This document shows, in pieces, positions 15,843 through 24,677 of a stretch of DNA of 36,813 bases (the stretch's first letter is position 1; each line of letters starts with the position of its first letter). The notes beneath the pieces were generated by a model. It did no database searches, had not been told where the DNA came from, and worked only from the letters and a program-made list of their open reading frames with translations. Source of the stretch: Colwellia sp. (GTDB lineage: Bacteria; Pseudomonadota; Gammaproteobacteria; Enterobacterales; Alteromonadaceae); assembly GCA_029938115.1 (NCBI GenBank), contig JAPYOP010000046.1, positions 1 to 36,813 of the forward strand. Reading direction: 5' to 3'. A program made the position numbers and the translations under genes.

Positions 15843-16280
15843 ATGACAATTGAAAAAACAGTTCAAATAGATTCAAGTATTTTAGTGCATATCACCATGA
15901 AGCTTAGTGATGGCTCAGCAGCAGACAGTACAAAAGTAAATAACAAGCCGGCTAAAATCATCATGGGCGATCAAAGTATTTCAGCCGCATTTGAAGCTCA
16001 GTTACTTGATATGACTACAGGGATGAGTAAAGAATTCACCCTTGAGGCGGTAGACGCTTTTGGTGAATCTAACCCTGATAATATTCATTATATGGATATT
16101 GATAAATTTTCAGCAGAAGTACCTGCCAAAGTTGGTAACATCATTACTTTTTCTCAACCAGGTGGTGAGCTCCCTGGCATGATTAAAGAAGTAAATGGCA
16201 ATTCAGTGACAATTGATTTTAATCATCCATTAGCCGGGCAACCGGTAACGTTTGTTATTGACTTGGTCGAAATATTATAA
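15843..16280 (+). CDS. fkpB: FKBP-type peptidyl-prolyl isomerase
   Basis: A 145-residue SlpA/FkpB-type isomerase that catalyses cis-trans isomerisation of prolyl bonds, probably as a cytoplasmic chaperone. FkpB landmarks are [16 protein letters not shown] at the N-terminus, [17 protein letters not shown], the flap region [18 protein letters not shown], and the C-terminal [20 protein letters not shown]. Length fits E. coli FkpB (149). It lies 38 bp after lspA and 82 bp before ispH, a pairing conserved in many Gammaproteobacteria. No strong ribosome binding site precedes the ATG. Confidence 0.95.
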   Translation: MTIEKTVQIDSSILVHITMKLSDGSAADSTKVNNKPAKIIMGDQSISAAFEAQLLDMTTGMSKEFTLEAVDAFGESNPDNIHYMDIDKFSAEVPAKVGNIITFSQPGGELPGMIKEVNGNSVTIDFNHPLAGQPVTFVIDLVEIL

Positions 16281-16282
16281 AC

Positions 16283-16352
16283 GTAGCTTGGATTTAAATC
16301 CGACAGTTAAAAGTAAATTGATTGATGATGTCGGAATGAATTCCGACCTACA
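16283..16352. repeat. Inverted pair of GTAGGTCG palindromes between fkpB and ispH
   Basis: Two family members face each other. The first (16283-16305) reads GTAGCTTGGATTTAAATCC then GACA, with the stem GGATTTAAATCC. The second (16329-16352) is TGTCGGAATGAATTCCGACC followed by TACA, with CGGAAT/ATTCCG arms, in the opposite orientation. The arrangement resembles a BIME-type composite of REP sequences. The last bases of the second copy run directly into the AGGA ribosome binding site of ispH. Confidence 0.75.
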
Positions 16353-16362
16353 GGAAATGATT

Positions 16363-17292
16363 ATGGAAATTATTTTAGCTAACCCACGTGGGTTTTGTGC
16401 CGGTGTAGACCGAGCTATTAGCATTGTTGATAGAGCCCTAGACATATTTGGCGCGCCTATTTATGTACGCCATGAAGTAGTACATAACAAATTTGTTGTT
16501 GATGGTCTTAAAAGCAGAGGTGCTGTTTTTGTTGAAGAGCTTAATGAAGTGCCAGATGATAGTACGGTAATCTTTAGTGCTCATGGTGTGTCTAAGTCGG
16601 TGCGCAATGAAGCTAAGATGCGAGAGTTAAAAGTATTTGACGCCACTTGTCCGCTAGTAACTAAAGTACATATGGAAGTGGCTCGCGTTAGCCGAAAAAA
16701 TATTGAATGTGTTCTTATTGGCCATGCTGGACACCCAGAGGTTGAAGGTACTATGGGACAATATGATAGTGAATCTGCAGGTATTTATCTGGTCGAATCT
16801 GCGGATGATATATCAAAACTTGAAGTTAAAAACCCTGAAAAACTCTACTTTTGCAGTCAGACAACATTGTCCGTAGATGACACTGCCGATGTGATAAATG
16901 CATTACAAGCTAAATTCCCATTAATTGAAGGTCCTCGTAAAGATGACATTTGTTATGCCACTCAAAATCGTCAAGATGCTGTGCGTGCTATTGCTAGTCA
17001 AGTTGATTTATTGTTAGTGGTTGGTGCGAAAAATAGTTCCAATTCTAATCGCTTAAGAGAAGTTTCTGAAAAAATAGGGACAACTTCTTATTTAATTGAT
17101 ACTGCCGAAAATATTGAAATATCGTGGCTTAAAGGTGTTAATAAAATAGGTGTTACAGCAGGCGCCTCAGCGCCTGCTATTTTAGTAAATAAAGTAATTG
17201 AAGCGTTAAAAGACTTTGGTGGTCAAGAGGTTAAAGAATACCCTGGCCGAGAAGAAAATATTGTATTTGCAGTACCTGCAGAATTGCGCTAA
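16363..17292 (+). CDS. ispH: 4-hydroxy-3-methylbut-2-enyl diphosphate reductase
   Basis: The last enzyme of the methylerythritol phosphate pathway, reducing HMBPP to isopentenyl and dimethylallyl diphosphate with a 4Fe-4S cluster. The three cluster cysteines lie in [21 protein letters not shown] and [12 protein letters not shown]. The ATG at 16363 gives a 309-residue protein beginning [10 protein letters not shown], as in other IspH proteins, with AGGA 7 bp upstream; the frame extends upstream to 16252 through the palindromic repeats but that part is not protein-like, and the ATG at 16357 is too close to the ribosome binding site. It is the last gene of the housekeeping run. Confidence 0.98.
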   Translation: MEIILANPRGFCAGVDRAISIVDRALDIFGAPIYVRHEVVHNKFVVDGLKSRGAVFVEELNEVPDDSTVIFSAHGVSKSVRNEAKMRELKVFDATCPLVTKVHMEVARVSRKNIECVLIGHAGHPEVEGTMGQYDSESAGIYLVESADDISKLEVKNPEKLYFCSQTTLSVDDTADVINALQAKFPLIEGPRKDDICYATQNRQDAVRAIASQVDLLLVVGAKNSSNSNRLREVSEKIGTTSYLIDTAENIEISWLKGVNKIGVTAGASAPAILVNKVIEALKDFGGQEVKEYPGREENIVFAVPAELR

Positions 17293-17297
17293 TCTTA

Positions 17298-17320
17298 AGT
17301 TGATTACAAATTAATCAACT
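17298..17320 (+). terminator. Hairpin after ispH
   Basis: AGTTGATTA and TAATCAACT form a perfect 9-bp stem with a 5-base loop, starting 6 bp after the ispH stop. The T-tract that follows is poor (GTTGTGTTTG), so it may be a weak terminator or an mRNA-stabilising hairpin. Confidence 0.5.
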
Positions 17321-17765
17321 GTTGTGTTTGTACTTATCTTTGCTCTAGCGTCTTCGCTCAAATGAATCTAAGTTTAAAAAGCACATAAACTTGATTATGA
17401 TGAATAACTTTATAGATAGTTTTACGGATAATTCTTTAAGGATAGCTTTCTTACGGACAGAAAGGATATGGGTTAATGCAGTTCACATTGGTGATTTTTA
17501 GCACATATGAATTTTTCATAGAGTCTTTTAAATCAACAAAATTGGCTCAGTCTTTCCTTGCGTCTAAAATTAGTATATTGTTTGTAATCTGTTTTAATAA
17601 AGACAGTAAATTTTCAAAAAATGCCCCCCCTAAACATCACTTATGCTTTAAGCGAGTGAAACACTCATTGATGCACATTTTCGATCTATTTATATTGCTA
17701 GTAATACAGCTGTACACTCATTTATTATTAGCAAGGCTAAAATTAACACCTAAGGTGCTGTTTTT
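17321..17765. other. Non-coding gap between ispH and pilV
   Basis: About 445 bp without a convincing gene. An open frame at 17476-17769 runs into pilV but lacks a ribosome binding site, has no pilin motif, and has a composition of translated A/T-rich spacer. Small inverted repeats are visible: GAGTGAAACACTC near 17655 and CACCTAAGGTG just before pilV, which also includes the pilV ribosome binding site AAGGTG (17752-17757). The pilV promoter should lie here but no clear sigma-70 or sigma-54 boxes were found. In Pseudomonas this position holds fimU. Confidence 0.6.
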
Positions 17766-18332
17766 ATGATATTAAACTCGACTAGCCAATTAGATAAAAG
17801 CCGGTTCAAAAAAGAAAGCGGCATGACTTTTATCGAAGTTTTAATTGCCTTAGTCATTATGGTTACAGGTATTTTGGGTGCTGTTGCCATGCAAGCAACA
17901 GCCAAAAAGGGAAGTTTTGACGCCATGCAGCGCTCACTCGCTTCTAGTTTGTCACAAGATATTATTGAACGAATGCGCAGTAATGATGCCACAGCATTAG
18001 CAAATTATGTCGCAACAGATTATGGTGTTTATTTAAATGAAGTGCCGGGTAAGCGATGTCAAGCAAGTGATGGTTTATGCACGGCAGCAGAAATGGCCAC
18101 TAATGACCAGTACGAGTGGGAGTTAGCCTTAATGGGGGCTGATGTTAAAAACGGTACCAATAATGCGGGTGGTTTAGTTGATGCGAGAGCATGTGTAAAT
18201 GTTAATAATAATGCTGTGACCGTGGTTATTACTTGGCAAGGTAGAACAGAGTTAGTTAATGGTAGTACAGAAGATTGTGGTGATTCAGGTAGTAAACGTA
18301 GACAAGTACTGGTTGAAGCATTTGTCTTCTAG
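17766..18332 (+). CDS. pilV: Type IV pilus minor pilin PilV
   Basis: A 188-residue prepilin. The leader ends at G19 before MTFIEVLIALVIMVTGILGA, with the Glu at mature position 5, so it is processed by PilD. The text QRSLASSLSQDIIERMRSN after the helix is typical of PilV. Minor pilins PilV, PilW, PilX and FimU, with PilE, form a tip complex that primes pilus assembly and carries PilY1. AAGGTG lies 8 bp before the ATG. Four Cys are visible in the C-terminal domain (CQAS, LCTA, ACVN, DCGD), possibly disulfide-bonded. It is 41 bp upstream of pilW. Confidence 0.9.
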   Translation: MILNSTSQLDKSRFKKESGMTFIEVLIALVIMVTGILGAVAMQATAKKGSFDAMQRSLASSLSQDIIERMRSNDATALANYVATDYGVYLNEVPGKRCQASDGLCTAAEMATNDQYEWELALMGADVKNGTNNAGGLVDARACVNVNNNAVTVVITWQGRTELVNGSTEDCGDSGSKRRQVLVEAFVF

Positions 18333-18373
18333 TGTTTTGGTCTTCAATATAAGAGTGAGAGCATAAATAGCTT

Positions 18374-19369
18374 ATGAAGCAAATTAATAGTAACCATCAG
18401 CAAGGTTTTAGTTTATTAGAGGTCTTTATCGCTTTAGCTATTGGCTTGGTGATATTTGCTGGTGTGCTAAGTGTTTTTGTTGGTTTACGGACAACAACGA
18501 CTGAAACTACAAGTTTTGGTGAGTTACAAGAAAATGGTCGTTTTGCCATGAGTTTACTTACCGATGATATTTCAAGACAAGATTTTTGGGGCGATTATAC
18601 CGGTACTTTCGATCTTTCAAGTATTAGCCATGCACTTGCAGCCCCTAGCAATGATTGTAATGGCGCAGGAGTAAATAACGCTTCATTTCCTTTAGCGGTA
18701 GGAAATTTTCGAACGATTTGGGGGGAGACTGTTAGCAGTGCAGATCCTATGGGCTGTTTCGACGATGCAAAAACTGGCTCGGATCTTATCCAGCTTAAAA
18801 GGGTCATAGCAACAGATCTTGTTAAAGCAGATGGAACACCAGAAACCAGTGCACCTGTGGGGAATTATCATTTAGTTACAAATCAAAATAATGGTGTTTT
18901 ATTTAATAATGGTGCTGTCCCTACGATTGATAACGGTAGAGTCTGGCAGTATCAGCATCATGTTTATTATGTTCGTGAAGAAAGCCAAGGTGATAATACA
19001 GTGCCTGTATTGATGCAAGGGCAATTGACTACCAAAATGTCTTTCTCACCCGTCATTGATGGAATTGAAATGATCCGCTTTATGTATGGCTACGATGCTG
19101 ACACCGATCCTGAAGCTGCAGGCTATGGACAAGTTGATGCTTTTATACCGGCTAAAGACATGGAGGCTTTATGGGATAATGATGGCGGCACTAAAATAAT
19201 AGCGGTTAAAATTTTTGTTTTGGCACGTAATGTTATTCCAGATAGTAAGTATACAAATAGTAATACTTATCAATTAGGAGATTTGTCAGTAACTTTTGAT
19301 GATAATTACCGACGTTTGTTATTTAGCTCAACGGTAACATTATATAATGCGAGGGTCGACTCATGGTAA
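18374..19369 (+). CDS. pilW: Type IV pilus minor pilin PilW
   Basis: A 331-residue prepilin whose leader ends at G11 before FSLLEVFIALAIGLVIFAGV, with Glu at mature position 5. The following GELQENGRFAMSLLTDDISRQDFWGDY is the usual PilW pattern (length over 300, Q/N-rich start of the globular domain, then DDI-RAG-like segment). It is predicted to sit in the pilus tip complex with PilV and PilX. The ATGG of pilX overlaps its TAA by 7 bp, indicating translational coupling. No strong ribosome binding site precedes the ATG. Confidence 0.9.
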   Translation: MKQINSNHQQGFSLLEVFIALAIGLVIFAGVLSVFVGLRTTTTETTSFGELQENGRFAMSLLTDDISRQDFWGDYTGTFDLSSISHALAAPSNDCNGAGVNNASFPLAVGNFRTIWGETVSSADPMGCFDDAKTGSDLIQLKRVIATDLVKADGTPETSAPVGNYHLVTNQNNGVLFNNGAVPTIDNGRVWQYQHHVYYVREESQGDNTVPVLMQGQLTTKMSFSPVIDGIEMIRFMYGYDADTDPEAAGYGQVDAFIPAKDMEALWDNDGGTKIIAVKIFVLARNVIPDSKYTNSNTYQLGDLSVTFDDNYRRLLFSSTVTLYNARVDSW

Positions 19370-19887
19370 ATCGTATGTATAGAATTAGCAGCACAATTAA
19401 GCCGAAAAATCAGCAAGGTGTTGTGTTAGTTGTTTCTTTAGTTTTTTTAATTGCCTTAACTGCTGTCGCTGCTGCATTAATGCAAAATACGACAACAGAT
19501 ATGAAAATGTCTGGAGCGAGTGAAGAAAAAGTAGTTGCTGATCAAGAAGTTGTTAGCGCAGTTGATGAATATATTTATAAACAAGTAACGGGTGGCACAG
19601 GTAACAACGGCTTTGCCGCGCCAGTTGCAACTTTTAAAGATGGAGCAAAAAACATTATTACCGATCTAACTAGCACAAACACCGGTGGTCATATTGATGC
19701 CGCATCGCTCGACCTTGCAAATAATCAATATCAACTTGAAGCAGATTGCCCCCATTCTAAATCAGCTTCATCGGCGCAGGTGTTTACTTGTAACGTTTTA
19801 CGAATACAAATAAGCAGAAAATATGGCCGTAATAATACCAGTACGGTTGAAGTGAATTCAGGTATAGCACAACATTTATTAAAATAA
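19363..19887 (+). CDS. pilX: Type IV pilus minor pilin PilX
   Basis: A 174-residue prepilin-like protein. The leader ends at G19 before VVLVVSLVFLIALTAVAAAL. The mature position 5 is Val and not Glu, a trait of PilX and of GspK-type proteins that sit at the extreme tip of the filament. The segment NTTTDMKMSGASEEKVVADQ is typical of the PilX N-terminal family. Two cysteines (DCPH and FTCN) lie near the C-terminus. It overlaps pilW by 7 bp and precedes pilY1 by 59 bp. Confidence 0.88.
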   Translation: MVNRMYRISSTIKPKNQQGVVLVVSLVFLIALTAVAAALMQNTTTDMKMSGASEEKVVADQEVVSAVDEYIYKQVTGGTGNNGFAAPVATFKDGAKNIITDLTSTNTGGHIDAASLDLANNQYQLEADCPHSKSASSAQVFTCNVLRIQISRKYGRNNTSTVEVNSGIAQHLLK

Positions 19888-19946
19888 GGCAACAAGTGCT
19901 TTAAGTAATGTTTATTAGCTAACCATGTTTTAATTGGGGTTTTGTC

Positions 19947-22900
19947 ATGAAAAAATTTATTACAGCAAGTTTACTAACTATTTCAGCATTAGCGAGCACA
20001 TCAATATCTTTTGCTGAAGACATTGAACTATATATTAGTGATGTGGTTAGGCAGGCAGGTAAAAGCACTAAAGTATTAATTATTTTTGATAACTCTGGCA
20101 GCATGGCAACCACTCATGATGTTATTGCTCCTTATGATGCCGATACAGATTATGAAGCGGAAGGCTCATCTCATGCCTACCTTGATGCAGCTACCTATTT
20201 TAAAGTTGGTGGCGCTGATGGCACATCAACAATCCCCGACAGTCCTAGCGATGCGAGACGTTTTTTAGCAGACATTAATAGTTGTGAAACCTCAAAAGCG
20301 TTATTAGAAGAATATGGCTTTTATACAGGGCACCTTCGTGAATATACTTATAAAGGTAATAGTGGTTCTTGGACCGAAGTTCCTTCAAATAATGGTCTTA
20401 ATATTGAGGTAATTGACTGTGAAGATGATGCGTATATTAAAGACAGTGCCGATAATGTTGTTAATGTCGGAGATACAACTAATGCTGATGGGGTTGACAC
20501 TGGTTATCCTGTCAATGGCGAAGGTACTAAGCAAAATCCTGTTTACCATTCTAACGACGTAGTTACTACCAATGTTGATTGGTCATCTGGCAGCTATGTT
20601 ACTTTATATAGCGCTAATTATTTACGTTGGTATCATAAAACAGAAAAAGAAGAGATAAACGAATCGCGCATGAAAACAGCGCAAGATAGCATGACCAGTG
20701 TTATTAATACCACGCCATCGGTTGATTTTGGTCTTGAAATTTTTAACTATAATAAAGGTGATGGTGACTCTGATGGTAACGGTGGGCGCGTTGCTATTGG
20801 TATCAGAAAAATGACTGCCGCTAATAAAGCAACTTTACTCGATGTTATCAATGACGAATTAACCGCTGAAACTTGGACACCTTTATGTGAGTCACTTTAT
20901 GAAGCTAATCAATATTTTTCAGGTGATGAAGTTGATTTTGGTGATGATGATATTGATAGAGGAAGTGGATCAGGCAAATATTTAAAAAATACTCCACCAA
21001 GAGATACTGCTATTGAAGCTAGTGGGAGTTATATCTCTCCATTTAGCGACTGTGCCAGTAGCATATCACATATTATTTTAATAACAGATGGTGAGCCTAC
21101 ATATGATTATGGTGCCGATAATAGAATAAAAGCGCTGAAGTCTGAAATACAAAAAACAGTTTATGATGCAGACTCTGATCAATATTATCCAGTATATGAT
21201 GATGATGGTGATCCGGTAATGATTGAGGTTGCTTTTACTGACGATAGCGTTGACTTTAACAATGATCCCTATACAGAAGATGGTAGTAATAGCTATTTAC
21301 CGGCGTTAGCTGGCTGGATGAGTACTTATGATGTTAATCCTGATTTAGCAGGTATTCAGACGGTTCGAACTCATACTATTGGTTTTAGTACTGGAGCTGT
21401 TGATGCTCAAGCATTATTAGAAGAAACAGCCAAGCGTGGTCAAGGTGATTATATCTATGCCGCAGATGGCTTAGATTTAACGGATGCATTAATACAAATA
21501 TTAGGTGGCTTTAAACCCGGTAATGATAGTTTAACATCCGCTTCGGTTGCAGCGAATAACTTTGACAGAACTCAAACATTAGATGCTGTTTATTATGCGA
21601 TGTTTGATCCTCAAAATAGCCCTCGGTGGCAAGGAAATCTAAAAAAATATAAAGCGGTAGATGGTGAGTTGACGGGAGTTGGCGGTGTTACAGCTATCTG
21701 TGAAGATGAAGAGGGAATACGCACATTCTGCTCTACTGTTAAAAGCTACTGGTCAACAAGTGTTGATGGCGATACCGTTGCTAAAGGTGGTGTGGCATCG
21801 TGGTTTAATAGCAAAGCAGTAAGCGATAGAACCCTTTATCTAGATAATGGTAGTGGCAATTCCTTAATTACTTTTAATCGTGCTAATTTAGAGACAGCTT
21901 TTACCGATCAATCAGGTCTTGCCACAGAATTAGGGGTTGCAGGTGTTACGGATGACGACGGTAACGACATTGAGAGTGATGAAATTGATGTAATGATCAA
22001 TTGGGCTAAGGGCATGGACGTAGATGATGAAGATAAAGATGACAGTGCTACCGATATGCGTAGTGATGTTTTTGGTGATCCATTACATTCCAAACCATTA
22101 GTGGTTAATTATGGTGATAGCATTAGAATTGTTGTTGGTACTAATGCTGGCGCTTTGCATATGTTCGAAGATAGTGGTGATACAGTTAAAGAAAACTGGG
22201 CATTTATGCCAAAAGAATTTATTAGTAATATTAAAACGTTACGAGATAATTATTCTTCAGTTGATAAAATTTATGGCATTGATGGGGAAATTACCGTACT
22301 GCTAAATGATATCGGTGGTGATGGTACTATTGATGGTGATGATACTGCTTGGATATTCTTTGGTTTACGCCGTGGTGGCAGCTCATATTATGCTTTAGAC
22401 ATTAGTGATCCTGATACAGCACCAAAATTAATGTGGAAAATAGATGATGCAACCCCAGATTTTACTTTGTTAGGTCAGTCTTGGTCAAAACCTAAAGTAG
22501 GGTATTCAAAGTTAAATACTTCAGGTGATGTTGCTAGCCCTGTAATCTTTATTGGTGGTGGCTATGATACTAATAAAGATAGCGGTGACGCAGGTACTAC
22601 AGACAGTAAAGGTAATGCAGTATATATGTTAGACGCTAAAACCGGCACCTTACTGTGGAGTATGGAGCCAACAGGCGGAAATACTACCTTTACTGGCACA
22701 GATAGTATTCCTGGCGGTATTGGTTTATTAGATAGTACAGGTAATGGCTTAACTGATCGTCTTTATGTCGGAGATACTGGCGGTAATGTATGGCGAGTGG
22801 ATATGCCGGATGAAACAATTGCTGATTTTTCTGTGTTTAAGTTAGCGAGTTTAGGTGGAACAACCAACGCAACAGATAGACGTTTCTTTTATGAACCAGC

Positions 22901-23642
22901 AATTGTCAGAACCTTTATTTCTGAAACGGTTGAAACGACAATAACAGATGAAGAAGGAGCAACTAAAACTATTAGTGTTCACCAAGAAATCCCTTATGAT
23001 GCAGTTCTTATAGGCAGTGGTGATAGATCAAATCCATTAGGCCAAGACACTACCGATAGTGTTTTTATGATTAAAGATGAATATATCAAAACACAAACTT
23101 TTTCTGCATCTTCTAGCCCTGCAACACCTGATACCCTTGTTATAGGTGATTTATATAATTATACCAATGACCCGTTTGAAGATATGGCGACAATGAGCAG
23201 TCAAGACTTAGAAACCTTACAGCTTAGTGTTAGTGCAAAATCAGGCTGGTATATAAACTTGCAAAATAGTGGTGAAAAAAGCTCTGCCACAGCCCTGGTG
23301 ATTAACGGTGTTGCCTATTTTACCACCTATACACCACCTGCTTTATCGGCAGAATTAGAAGGGTGTAAACCGCCTACAGGCATAGGTTCACTGCTGGCGA
23401 TAGATTTAGCATTAGGAATTAAAAAGCACAATATCGTTGACGGTGTTAGAAGTGATGATTCTCGTTATATAGATATAAACAGCGAGCTATTAGGTGCACC
23501 AACTTTAATTGTATTGCCTGAAGATTCGAGCGATTCTAAATCGGATGTATCAGGAGATATAATTGTTGGTGATGCTATTATTCCTGTAGGTTTTACACTT
23601 AAAACTATGCGCACATACTTATATGTAACGGAAGATCAATAG
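19947..23642 (+). CDS. pilY1: Type IV pilus tip adhesin/assembly factor PilY1
   Basis: A 1231-residue secreted protein. A signal peptide ends after A23 (ISFA/ED). Residues 40-530 resemble a von Willebrand A domain: IIFDNSGSM has D48, S50 and S52 of the metal-binding MIDAS, and ILITDGEPT near 377 supplies another metal ligand region. Residues from about 700 form the PilY1 beta-propeller: FGDPLHSKPLVV, VVGTNAGALHMF and WRVDMP. A calcium-loop-like run, DIGGDGTIDGDD, begins at D788. PilY1 is the pilus tip adhesin and mechanosensor in Pseudomonas and stabilises the pilus against retraction. GGGG lies about 10 bp before the ATG. It follows pilX and precedes pilE in the usual order. Confidence 0.93.
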   Translation: MKKFITASLLTISALASTSISFAEDIELYISDVVRQAGKSTKVLIIFDNSGSMATTHDVIAPYDADTDYEAEGSSHAYLDAATYFKVGGADGTSTIPDSPSDARRFLADINSCETSKALLEEYGFYTGHLREYTYKGNSGSWTEVPSNNGLNIEVIDCEDDAYIKDSADNVVNVGDTTNADGVDTGYPVNGEGTKQNPVYHSNDVVTTNVDWSSGSYVTLYSANYLRWYHKTEKEEINESRMKTAQDSMTSVINTTPSVDFGLEIFNYNKGDGDSDGNGGRVAIGIRKMTAANKATLLDVINDELTAETWTPLCESLYEANQYFSGDEVDFGDDDIDRGSGSGKYLKNTPPRDTAIEASGSYISPFSDCASSISHIILITDGEPTYDYGADNRIKALKSEIQKTVYDADSDQYYPVYDDDGDPVMIEVAFTDDSVDFNNDPYTEDGSNSYLPALAGWMSTYDVNPDLAGIQTVRTHTIGFSTGAVDAQALLEETAKRGQGDYIYAADGLDLTDALIQILGGFKPGNDSLTSASVAANNFDRTQTLDAVYYAMFDPQNSPRWQGNLKKYKAVDGELTGVGGVTAICEDEEGIRTFCSTVKSYWSTSVDGDTVAKGGVASWFNSKAVSDRTLYLDNGSGNSLITFNRANLETAFTDQSGLATELGVAGVTDDDGNDIESDEIDVMINWAKGMDVDDEDKDDSATDMRSDVFGDPLHSKPLVVNYGDSIRIVVGTNAGALHMFEDSGDTVKENWAFMPKEFISNIKTLRDNYSSVDKIYGIDGEITVLLNDIGGDGTIDGDDTAWIFFGLRRGGSSYYALDISDPDTAPKLMWKIDDATPDFTLLGQSWSKPKVGYSKLNTSGDVASPVIFIGGGYDTNKDSGDAGTTDSKGNAVYMLDAKTGTLLWSMEPTGGNTTFTGTDSIPGGIGLLDSTGNGLTDRLYVGDTGGNVWRVDMPDETIADFSVFKLASLGGTTNATDRRFFYEPAIVRTFISETVETTITDEEGATKTISVHQEIPYDAVLIGSGDRSNPLGQDTTDSVFMIKDEYIKTQTFSASSSPATPDTLVIGDLYNYTNDPFEDMATMSSQDLETLQLSVSAKSGWYINLQNSGEKSSATALVINGVAYFTTYTPPALSAELEGCKPPTGIGSLLAIDLALGIKKHNIVDGVRSDDSRYIDINSELLGAPTLIVLPEDSSDSKSDVSGDIIVGDAIIPVGFTLKTMRTYLYVTEDQ

Positions 23643-23682
23643 TCGCTATTTTAGCCATAAATTACTTTAGGAAACTTTTATT

Positions 23683-24090
23683 ATGAAAAAACAGCAAAAC
23701 AGTGATGGCTTTACTTTAGTCGAATTGCTAATTACTGTGGCTATTATTGGGATTTTAGCATCTGTTGCATATCCTTCATATACAGACTTTGTTACTCGTT
23801 CAAACCGAAGTGAAGGACAGCGTGAGTTATTACGTTATGCCAACTTACAAGAGCAAGTATTTGTTGATAGTCGCTCTTATGCATCTGATATGAAAGGCTT
23901 AGGTGAAAGTACAACCACTGTAACCACAGAATCTGATAACTACATCATTTCTGTAAAGTCAGGTAGTACAGCAACTACTTTTACTTTACAAGCTGTAGCT
24001 CAGAGTAGACAAACGAGTGATTCAGGCTGCGCAACACTTACAATTGATCAAATAGGAACTAAAACACCTACCGCGTGTTGGGAGAAATAA
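23683..24090 (+). CDS. pilE: Type IV pilin-like minor pilin PilE
   Basis: A 135-residue prepilin with leader cleavage at G9 before [20 protein letters not shown] and Glu at mature position 5. The globular part is short and has [33 protein letters not shown] and a C-terminal cysteine pair (GCATL and ACWEK) that can close the D-region loop. This matches PilE of the Pseudomonas minor-pilin operon and not the major pilin PilA. AGGAAAC lies about 10 bp before the ATG. It is followed after a single base by the small TapY2-like gene, so the two are surely co-transcribed. Confidence 0.9.
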   Translation: MKKQQNSDGFTLVELLITVAIIGILASVAYPSYTDFVTRSNRSEGQRELLRYANLQEQVFVDSRSYASDMKGLGESTTTVTTESDNYIISVKSGSTATTFTLQAVAQSRQTSDSGCATLTIDQIGTKTPTACWEK

Positions 24091-24091
24091 T

Positions 24092-24415
24092 ATGAATAGT
24101 TTGATTAAAATACTACCTTTAGCGACCTTATTGATTTTTAGCATAGTAGCAGAAGCAAAATCGCCGGTAAAAAAAGATAAAAAAATTGATGTGAAATGCT
24201 TTGTTGAATTAGTCGGTGGCGGCGAAAAGGTTACTTTTTGGAATATATCTAGTAAGAAGTTATCTGGTTTATCAAATTCGATTGTAGGTCATAAAGTAAC
24301 TGTACCTAACTCACAGCAAAAAGCAGAAATTTATAAAACCAATGAATGTGTTTTATTAAAAGATGATTTTACCGACAGTAGAGCTAAAACAGCTGATGCT
24401 GAAACAGCTCGTTGA
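24092..24415 (+). CDS. TapY2-like small secreted type IV pilus protein
   Basis: A 107-residue protein with a signal peptide ending near AEA/KS (residue 22). The mature part has two cysteines (KCFVELVGGGEK and NECVLLKDDF) and ends SRAKTADAETAR. It starts 1 bp after pilE and is the last gene of the plus-strand pilin cluster. Size, cysteine spacing and position suggest the TapY2 family, first named in the Aeromonas tap type IV pilus locus and common in Shewanella. That naming is from memory of the family and not from a search. It is too short for a pilin and lacks a prepilin leader. Confidence 0.6.
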   Translation: MNSLIKILPLATLLIFSIVAEAKSPVKKDKKIDVKCFVELVGGGEKVTFWNISSKKLSGLSNSIVGHKVTVPNSQQKAEIYKTNECVLLKDDFTDSRAKTADAETAR

Positions 24416-24427
24416 TTTAATATCACT

Positions 24428-24460
24428 CATCCGCGCTAATCTGCGTCAATTCGCGGGCAA
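24428..24460. repeat. Solo fragment of the palindromic repeat seen at 2729-3155
   Basis: CCGCGCTAATCTGCGTCAAT followed by TCGCGGGCA matches, in reverse complement, the left arm of copy 3 of the tandem array (TGCCCGCGAATTTACCCAGATTAA). It lies in the gap between the TapY2-like gene and the convergent fimT/fimU pair. A weaker related piece, CCTGCAGATTAAAAAGATTAG, follows near 24494. The rest of the gap shows no gene and no clear terminator. Confidence 0.65.
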
Positions 24461-24677
24461 AGGGTTCTGTTATTAAAAGCTAGAAACATTTCGCCTGCAG
24501 ATTAAAAAGATTAGACCAAGTGATGATTAACCATATCAGCACTTTAGTACCTTTAATTATTCCACCATAGCCTGAATTTTGCATGCGTTGAACCGCTGAG
24601 GTAACCCTTCGTCTACTCACCTCTTGCGCTCAGGGTGAAGAGTATCTTTTACATCTGTTGATTCTGAGCAGTTCGCT

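Noticed and set aside
16252..16362. Upstream extension of ispH into fkpB
   Set aside because: The extension reads through the palindromic repeats; the ribosome binding site and family start support 16363.
17540..17566. Possible sigma-54 promoter (TGGCTCAG...TTGC) upstream of pilV
   Set aside because: The distance between the GG and GC elements is 14 bp, not the required 10.
17476..17769. A 97-codon open frame before pilV
   Set aside because: It has no ribosome binding site or pilin motif, reads like translated A/T-rich spacer, and overlaps the pilV start.
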